This document shows, one piece after another, positions 41,029 to 45,607 of a DNA stretch of 45,607 nucleotides. Source of the DNA: an uncultured Oscillibacter sp. (GTDB lineage Bacteria; Bacillota; Clostridia; Oscillospirales; Oscillospiraceae); the NCBI GenBank assembly GCA_910577405.1, contig CAJTMG010000024.1, positions 1 through 45,607 on the forward strand. Reading direction: 5' to 3'. Made by a program: the position numbers and the translations under genes. Position 1 is the stretch's first letter, and each line of letters begins with the position of its first letter. The notes under the pieces are model-generated. The model made no database searches. It worked only from the letters and a program-made list of their open reading frames with translations, and was not told where the DNA came from.

Positions 41029-41220
41029 ATGAGCAAGGACTGCACAAATGGCGGCTGCGGCTGCACCCCTAATCAGAGCATTAAATGCACTGTCAACAAC
41101 TGCGCCAACCATTGCCAGGATAAGGACTATTGCGGACTGACCAGCATCCAGGTCGGCACTCATGAGTCCAATCCCACTATGGTTGAGTGTACCGACTGCC
41201 AGAGCTTCCGGATGAAATAA
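41029..41220 (+). CDS. DUF1540 cysteine-rich small protein
   Basis: A 63-residue protein with nine cysteines in the DUF1540 pattern (SIKCTVNNCANHC, YCGLTSI, ECTDCQSF). It probably binds a metal ion in the cytosol; many DUF1540 proteins occur in spore-forming Firmicutes, but the function is not established. GGGAGG lies about 10 nt before the ATG. A strong leader hairpin lies just upstream. Confidence 0.85.
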   Translation: MSKDCTNGGCGCTPNQSIKCTVNNCANHCQDKDYCGLTSIQVGTHESNPTMVECTDCQSFRMK

Positions 41221-41225
41221 TCCAG

Positions 41226-41245
41226 CCCCCCTTCTCTCCGGGGGG
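41226..41245 (+). terminator. GC hairpin after the DUF1540 gene
   Basis: CCCCCC (41226-41231) can pair with GGGGGG (41240-41245) 5 nt past the stop. There is no good T-run, so termination would be partial. Confidence 0.4.
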
Positions 41246-41335
41246 TACATAGTTTTGAATCAGGCATTGGGGGTTCTTTTGGAACTGCTGTGTTGTGTTG
41301 ATGGATTTTTGCTTGAGAAAGGGCAGGTGTTCTTT

Positions 41336-41689
41336 ATGCGGGAAAATTGGACGGCGCGGATTGCCGGGGGCGCGGCAGGCTTTGCAAATGGTCTGTTCGG
41401 CGGCGGCGGCGGGATGGTCTTCCTTCCTGTCGTCTCCCGCTGGGGGAATCTCTCCGCCCGGAAACGCTACGCTACCTGTGTGGGCGTCATCTTTCCGGTC
41501 TGTCTTGTCTCCGCCGCGGTTTACCTCTGGCATGACGGCGCTGCACTCTCCGACGCCTGGCCTTACCTCGCTGGCGGGCTGATCGGCGGTTGGTTCGGCG
41601 GGAAGCTCTATAACCGCGTCTCTACTAAATTTCTGAAATGGCTCTTTGCCGCGTTTCTCGTCTATGGGGGGGTGAATTACCTGCTGTGA
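41336..41689 (+). CDS. TauE/SafE-family permease, N-terminal half as a separate gene
   Basis: A 117-residue membrane protein that corresponds to one four-helix half of the TauE/SafE (DUF81) exporters. The conserved half-repeat motif is GGAAGFANGLFGGGGGMVFLP, followed by three further hydrophobic helices (YATCVGVIFPVCLVSAAVYLW, LAGGLIGGWFGGKLY, LFAAFLVYGGVNYLL). Start ATG 41336 is preferred to a TTG at 41255, because the half-repeat begins right after it. It overlaps the second half gene (GTGA), so the two are almost certainly partners. The family exports or imports sulfur-containing organic acids or sulfite; the substrate here is unknown. Confidence 0.8.
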   Translation: MRENWTARIAGGAAGFANGLFGGGGGMVFLPVVSRWGNLSARKRYATCVGVIFPVCLVSAAVYLWHDGAALSDAWPYLAGGLIGGWFGGKLYNRVSTKFLKWLFAAFLVYGGVNYLL

Positions 41690-42063
41690 CTGCCTGGATT
41701 CTGCCCTTTCTCTGCGGTCTGGGGGCCAGTATTATCTCGGCCTGGGGCGTGGGCGGCGGGACTCTCCTGCTCCTTGTCATGACCCTCTTCCTTGGCGTCG
41801 ACCATCGGACCGCCCAGGGAATCAATCTGCTCTTTTTCCTCCCTACCGCTGCAAGCGCGCTCTTCTGCCATGCCCGGAATGACTGCCTTGACAAGCCCTG
41901 CCTCAAAAACGCCGTGCCCTTTGCCGTCGCCGCCGCTTTGATCGGGGCCTGGATTTCTAATTGCGTCGATGTTAACGTCCTTCGGAAGCCCTTCGGTGTT
42001 TACCTGCTTCTCTCTGCCGTCTCCCTGCTCTGGCCTGCCAAAAAGGAGAAATCCGCGTCCTGA
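41686..42063 (+). CDS. TauE/SafE-family permease, C-terminal half as a separate gene
   Basis: A 125-residue membrane protein with the second TauE/SafE half-repeat (CGLGASIISAWGVGGGTLLLL) and further helices at LLFFLPTAASALF, AVPFAVAAALIGAWIS and GVYLLLSAVSLLW. The start is GTG 41686, overlapping the stop of the first half (GTGA); the longer frame to 41638 lies within that gene. Together the two genes have the size of one normal full-length transporter, and they presumably form a heterodimer. The stop lies 11 nt from the convergent DHHW gene. Confidence 0.8.
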   Translation: MTAWILPFLCGLGASIISAWGVGGGTLLLLVMTLFLGVDHRTAQGINLLFFLPTAASALFCHARNDCLDKPCLKNAVPFAVAAALIGAWISNCVDVNVLRKPFGVYLLLSAVSLLWPAKKEKSAS

Positions 42064-42074
42064 TTTTTTGCGGT

Positions 42075-43253
42075 CTATTCTGTCGTTCCGTTGCCTTCGG
42101 GGGACAGATAGACCGTTTCATCCCGGATGCAGATGACGATTTCCGGCTTGTATTCGTCCAGATATTCCGTCAGCGTTTTTTCGTCGTAATAGCGGAAGTC
42201 TAAACTGCGCGTCTCGTCAAATGACTGCCATAACAGCGATTCCAGCGGGTTGGTGAACGAGTCGCCGTAAATCAGCGCTGACGGAAGCTCCGGACGGTTC
42301 GTTTGTATTGCCGTCTCCCCAATATCGCCGTTCATATAGACGCTGTAGGTCGCCGGTTCCCATTCCTGCTCCGGCACGCTGTACACCGTCGCTTCTACAG
42401 GCCGGCCGTTGTCGTACCGCTGGAATGGGATTTCCGGGCCTTCCGCAATCTCAAGCGTGTCTGCTGTCTCCTTCAGGCCGTAGAGCTTCCGGTTTGCTGA
42501 GCCTAAAAAACGGTTCGGGATTGTCGTCCAGTTGTAGTCTTCTTTTTTGTACGTTTTCAGTTCATATCCCGATTCCTGGGACAGCTTTCCCATCAGCGCC
42601 TCATATGCCGCGTACGCTCCCTGCATCGTGTAGTGATGGTCTGTCTCGTAATAGTATTCTTTCGGGAACCCTTCCGCTTCATACACCTTGTACATATCCA
42701 GAAACGGCACGCCGCGGGCTTCCATCTCTTCGCCAAATGTCTCCCGGACCGCTGACATCTGCCATTGACGGTTGTCCAAACAGGCGGGGTAGCTTTCCGC
42801 AAAATACGTCGATTGCAATGGTAGGCCCAGATAGCAGAAATAGCCGCCGTTTGCCTGTATTTTCTTTTGCAGCGACGCATAGCCCTCCGCCATCTCTGAC
42901 GCTTGTCCGGGCACCTCCGTCAGGCCCCAGCGTAAGAATCCGTTATAGTCCAAAAGCTCCTTTGTTCCCGCCGTTACGCCGTTTACGGTCACCTTTCCCA
43001 TGCCCATTTCCGCCTTTGTGTGGAGCTTCAGCATGGTGTTCCGTAACGCTATATGGTCCGTGTATGCCGCCTCCAGGTCTGTGAAATATTCACCGGTCCA
43101 TAGCGCCGTCAACGTGGGCTTCGGGATCGGTTTCAGCGGCCTTTGCTCGTAGTATGACACCGTGTCCTGGGGGCCGAATATCGTGTAGCCTGCTATCGCG
43201 AACAGTCCCGCCGTGAACAGGATTATCAGTGTGAGTTCTATCGCTTTTTTCAT
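42075..43253 (-). CDS. DHHW-family / AlgX-AlgJ-like SGNH protein (polysaccharide O-acetylation partner)
   Basis: A 392-residue protein with an N-terminal membrane anchor (about 5-26) and an extracytoplasmic SGNH-like domain. Landmarks are the AYTDHIALRN segment common to this group, the catalytic-type TDHHYTMQGAYAAY (Asp-His pair, about 195) and LIYGDSFTNP (block I-like Ser, about 330). Proteins of this type accept acetyl groups from a membrane O-acyltransferase and place them on exported polysaccharide. That partner is encoded just upstream, 11 nt away, in the same operon. The polysaccharide target is unknown. Confidence 0.85.
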   Translation of the reverse strand: MKKAIELTLIILFTAGLFAIAGYTIFGPQDTVSYYEQRPLKPIPKPTLTALWTGEYFTDLEAAYTDHIALRNTMLKLHTKAEMGMGKVTVNGVTAGTKELLDYNGFLRWGLTEVPGQASEMAEGYASLQKKIQANGGYFCYLGLPLQSTYFAESYPACLDNRQWQMSAVRETFGEEMEARGVPFLDMYKVYEAEGFPKEYYYETDHHYTMQGAYAAYEALMGKLSQESGYELKTYKKEDYNWTTIPNRFLGSANRKLYGLKETADTLEIAEGPEIPFQRYDNGRPVEATVYSVPEQEWEPATYSVYMNGDIGETAIQTNRPELPSALIYGDSFTNPLESLLWQSFDETRSLDFRYYDEKTLTEYLDEYKPEIVICIRDETVYLSPEGNGTTE

Positions 43254-43264
43254 GACGGGCCTCC

Positions 43265-44674
43265 TTAAAACTGGAAGTAAATAAATGGGTTGAAGCCGCT
43301 GCTGACAAGATGGATTACCGAAATTCCGCCCAGTGCCAGCGCGATTGCCGGAGGCCCTGCCGTTTTCAGAATGCTGATTTTCTCCGGATTCCGGGACAGC
43401 TTTTCTTCAAGCATGGGTTTCAATGGCAGTGAGGCCAGTACCGCAAGCAGCCATTCCCAGCGGTATTGCAGGACCAGATAACTTGCCTGCTGGTTCCAGA
43501 GGCCGTCCGACGCTTTGCCGAACATCGCCGTCAGAAATGTCCATACCTGCGTCAAGCTCTCGGAACGGAACAGCAGCCAGCCCAGCATAATCAGTACCAT
43601 TGCGTATATGTGGCGGATTGGCCTCGGCGCGGACGCAACTGCTTTCCCCCATAACCAGCGTTCACCCATCAGCAGAACCGCGTAAAACAGGCCCCACAGG
43701 ACGAAATTCCAGGCCGCGCCGTGCCAGAGTCCGGTCAGGCTCCAGACCGCCAGCAGATTCCAGATTTGGCGTTTCCTGCTTACCCGGCTGCCGCCCAACG
43801 GTATATAGACGTAGTCCCGGAACCAGGAGCTAAGCGATATGTGCCAGCGACGCCAGAATTCTGTGATGGATTGGGAGATATACGGATAGCGGAAGTTCTC
43901 TCCAAAGTGAAAGCCGAATATCCGTCCCAGTCCAATGGCCATATCTGAATAGCCTGAAAAATCAAAGTATATCTGCGCCGTGTATGCCAGCACGCCCAGC
44001 CATGCAAGCCCTGTGGACAGCATCGCCGCCCTTTGCCCAAATACCTCGCCCGCAATCTCCCCCATCGGATTCGCAAGCAGAACCTTTTTCGCCATGCCAA
44101 ACAGAAAACGCTGTACCCCTGCCGCCGCGTCCTCTATCGTCTCCTGCCGGGCCGTAATGTCCTTTGCTACGTCTGTATAGCGTACAATCGGACCCGCTAT
44201 CAGCTGTGGAAACAGGACAATATATAACGCTGTGTGAAACGGATTCCGGGCAGGCTTCTCCTGGCCCCGGTATACGTCTATTACATAACTCATGCTCTGA
44301 AATGTATAAAAGGATATGCCTATGGGGAGCACGATTTCCGGAGACGGCAGGCCTGGGATGATGTGGGACAGATTGCTTAACAGAAAATTTGTGTACTTGA
44401 ATACCATCAGCATCCCTACGTCAAAGATCACCGCAGTCCATAAGCCTGTCCTGCGCCATCGGGGATTTCCTGCCAGCAGCCCGCAGACGTAATTTACCCC
44501 GATGGACAGGACAATCAACGGCATCAACCGCCAGCCGCCGCAGCTGTAGAAGATCAGGCTGAACAGCAGCAATACACCGTTCCGCCAGCTCCGTGTCCTG
44601 ATGATCGGGATGTAATACGCCAGTAACAGCGCGGGTAAAAATCCAAACAAAAACAATACGCCGCTGAATACCAT
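43265..44674 (-). CDS. MBOAT-family membrane O-acyltransferase (AlgI/PatA-like)
   Basis: A 469-residue multispanning membrane enzyme that moves acetyl groups across the membrane for O-acetylation of a surface polymer. It shows the AlgI-type landmarks: LPIGISFYTFQSMSYVIDVY, FFPQLIAGPIVRY (as LFPQLIAGPIVRY), YFDFSGYSDMAIGLG, FWRRWHISLSSWFRDYVYIPLGGSR and the active-site His in LTGLWHGAAWNF. Start ATG 44674 is 7 nt from AGGAGGA; a longer in-frame extension to 44749 would cover the promoter. It forms a two-gene operon with the DHHW protein. Confidence 0.93.
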   Translation of the reverse strand: MVFSGVLFLFGFLPALLLAYYIPIIRTRSWRNGVLLLFSLIFYSCGGWRLMPLIVLSIGVNYVCGLLAGNPRWRRTGLWTAVIFDVGMLMVFKYTNFLLSNLSHIIPGLPSPEIVLPIGISFYTFQSMSYVIDVYRGQEKPARNPFHTALYIVLFPQLIAGPIVRYTDVAKDITARQETIEDAAAGVQRFLFGMAKKVLLANPMGEIAGEVFGQRAAMLSTGLAWLGVLAYTAQIYFDFSGYSDMAIGLGRIFGFHFGENFRYPYISQSITEFWRRWHISLSSWFRDYVYIPLGGSRVSRKRQIWNLLAVWSLTGLWHGAAWNFVLWGLFYAVLLMGERWLWGKAVASAPRPIRHIYAMVLIMLGWLLFRSESLTQVWTFLTAMFGKASDGLWNQQASYLVLQYRWEWLLAVLASLPLKPMLEEKLSRNPEKISILKTAGPPAIALALGGISVIHLVSSGFNPFIYFQF

Positions 44675-44720
44675 GCCTTTCCTCCTGCCTTGTTTTCTTT
44701 CGCGTTCTTTCTCGCGTTTG

Positions 44721-44749
44721 ACTATAACGCAATTCCTTCCAAAACGCAA
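44721..44749 (-). promoter_or_regulatory. Promoter of the MBOAT-DHHW operon
   Basis: On the minus strand: TTGCGT (44749-44744), 17 bp, TATAGT (44726-44721), followed by AGGAGG before the ATG. Confidence 0.65.
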
Positions 44750-44781
44750 GCAATCTTTTTTTCGCTCCTTGATTTTGGGGC

Positions 44782-44810
44782 TTGATTTTCTCTGCGTTTT
44801 GTGCTATCCT
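44782..44810 (+). promoter_or_regulatory. Promoter of the TPP riboswitch-thiT unit
   Basis: TTGATT (44782-44787), 17 bp, TATCCT (44805-44810), about 25 nt before the riboswitch. TTTTGTGCTATCCT around the -10 is identical to the surface-protein promoter. Confidence 0.6.
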
Positions 44811-44833
44811 TATTTTAATTTCATACGATTGTA

Positions 44834-44982
44834 AGCCGGGGAGCTTGCGCAGGCAGGCTGAGAGGAAGTTTTTTGCTTCGACCCGTGACCTGATTTTGGA
44901 TAATGCCAACGTAGGGAGCTGTCATTGCCGTCTTGCACCTTCGCTTGTACGGATTCTCCTCCCAGTTTCTGGGGGGCTTTTT
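44834..44982 (+). ncRNA. TPP (THI-box) riboswitch with transcription terminator
   Basis: Binds thiamine pyrophosphate and stops transcription when thiamine is plentiful. The conserved core is clear: GGGGAGC, GGCTGAGAGG (about 44857), GACCC, then CCTGATTTTGGATAATGCCA, followed by ACGTAGGGAG (ending about 44919). The expression platform ends in an intrinsic terminator, CCTCCCAG (44957-44964) with CTGGGGGG (44968-44975) and six T residues. It controls thiT directly downstream. Confidence 0.96.
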
Positions 44983-45024
44983 TGTTCGCCAGGCTTGCAG
45001 TCATTTTTAAGGAGGTCCTTTTTT

Positions 45025-45522
45025 ATGCTCAACCTGTTCGTGAACTCTGACGGCGGCCTGACCGTGGGCGGCTACGTTCTATGCTTCGCTCTCTTTGCCG
45101 CCTCCCTTCTCTGCGCCTTCGCTTTCGTTGACCGGCATGGCGCAAAAGCCTCCGGCCCCAAACAGCTTGCTTTCTGCGCTATGGCCGTGGCCCTTGCTTA
45201 TGTCGCCAGCTTTATCAAGCTCTTCAAGCTCCCTTACGGCGGTTCCGTTACCTTGCTCAGTATGCTCTTTATCGTCCTCGCCGCTTACTGGTTCGGTACT
45301 CGTACGGGCATCCTTGTCGGCTTCGCTTACGGCCTGCTCCAGTTCCTTCAAGAGCCTTACTTCCTTTCCCTCTTCCAGGTCTGCTGCGATTACGTCCTCG
45401 CGTTCGCTGCCCTCGGTATCGCGGGGTGCTTCCGGCATCGGAAAAATGGCCTGTCCCTTGGTTACGCCGCCGCCGTCCTGTCCAGAGGCGCGTTCCATGC
45501 CCTAGTGCTTTGTAAAGTCTAA
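45025..45522 (+). CDS. thiT: Thiamine transporter ThiT (ECF S component), 3' end lost to an IS
   Basis: The S component binds thiamine and works with the shared EcfAA'T module. The residual 165-residue frame has the ThiT/YuaJ landmarks SFIKLFKLPYGGSVTLLSMLF and the aromatic-rich GFAYGLLQFLQEPYF followed by DYVLAFAALGIAG. Its start has AGGAGGT 8 nt upstream. After AVLSRGAFHA (about residue 159) the expected last helix is missing: the frame runs into IS630-end sequence and stops within it. The last helix normally completes the fold and thiamine pocket, so the protein is probably non-functional. Confidence 0.88.
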   Translation: MLNLFVNSDGGLTVGGYVLCFALFAASLLCAFAFVDRHGAKASGPKQLAFCAMAVALAYVASFIKLFKLPYGGSVTLLSMLFIVLAAYWFGTRTGILVGFAYGLLQFLQEPYFLSLFQVCCDYVLAFAALGIAGCFRHRKNGLSLGYAAAVLSRGAFHALVLCKV

Positions 45523-45607
45523 ACCTCTATAATAGGGTAAAGATGTTTCAGCTTGGTTCTGGCATCGTTCGTAGTGAACTGCCAGTCAACGCCCTTTTGA
45601 GCGGAAT
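45504..45607. mobile_element. End of an IS630-family insertion sequence, running off the right edge
   Basis: From about 45504 the sequence no longer encodes ThiT and instead shows the terminal part of an IS630-type element whose transposase ends here on the minus strand. IS630 elements insert at TA; a TA occurs at 45503-45504, exactly where ThiT similarity ends. The other end of the element is outside the window. Confidence 0.75.
45519..45607 (-). CDS. Transposase of an IS630-family element, C-terminal fragment
   Basis: About 28 C-terminal residues are visible, reading SAQKGVDWQFTTNDARTKL and ending KHLYPIIEV with a TAG at 45519. The WQFTTxDAR-K-LYP ending is characteristic of IS630/DDE transposases of the Tc1-mariner superfamily. 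The rest of the gene, including the DDE catalytic residues, lies beyond the edge. Confidence 0.75.
   Translation of the reverse strand, partial: SAQKGVDWQFTTNDARTKLKHLYPIIEV

Overview
The window reads as chromosomal DNA of a spore-forming Gram-positive member of the Clostridia, most like the Oscillospiraceae/Ruminococcaceae group. Reasons: a dnaG-rpoD macro-operon, a leucine T-box, a TPP riboswitch, SpmA/SpmB, an AbrB-type regulator, an SLH-anchored surface protein, a HisZ-dependent short HisG, and strong Shine-Dalgarno sites. Most genes are moderately GC-rich. The main exceptions are an AT-rich gap at about 5980-6600 and the AT-richer 5' half of the surface protein gene at about 24600-25950. 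The species cannot be named from sequence alone. No rRNA, tRNA or CRISPR array was recognised.

Layout. 1-3435: dnaG and rpoD behind a TTGACA promoter, closed by a terminator. 3465-5936: a P-loop ATPase and two poorly characterised genes. 6612-8682: pgi and a HAD phosphatase. 8779-14365: a T-box-controlled leucine operon, leuA - SAM methyltransferase - leuC - leuD - leuB. 14366-16897 (minus): mtnN - luxS - two membrane proteins. 17037-19664: threonine synthase and alanine racemase. 19733-22785: a large hybrid sensor kinase. 22926-25946 (minus): a 1006-residue surface protein with leucine-rich and Cys-rich repeats and three SLH domains. 26048-27950 (minus): a macrodomain hydrolase and spmA-spmB. 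28011-28454: an AbrB-like regulator.

28471-37748 (minus): one long histidine operon, transcribed hisZG - hisD - small ORF - hisC - hisB - hisH - small ORF - hisA - hisF - kptA - hisIE - hisJ. It encodes every step from PRPP and ATP to histidine. It also carries a tRNA 2'-phosphotransferase gene and two small genes that each look frameshifted. 37819-39177 (minus): fumC. 39519-42063: a HAD phosphatase, a small zincin, a DUF1540 protein and a TauE/SafE permease split into two half genes. 42075-44749 (minus): an MBOAT/DHHW pair of the polysaccharide O-acetylation type. 44782-45522: a TPP riboswitch and thiT, whose 3' end is cut by the end of an IS630-family element that runs off the right edge.

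Main points for a second look: (1) a Tam-like methyltransferase translationally coupled inside the leucine operon; (2) a HisZ-HisG fusion; (3) kptA embedded in the histidine operon, with a macrodomain gene nearby; (4) a 5-bp tandem duplication frameshifting a small his-operon gene, and a probable one-base slip in an A-run disabling a second; (5) thiT truncated by an IS630 end; (6) a 15-bp element shared by the thrC and abrB promoters, palindromic at thrC. Promoter calls are consensus matches made by eye.
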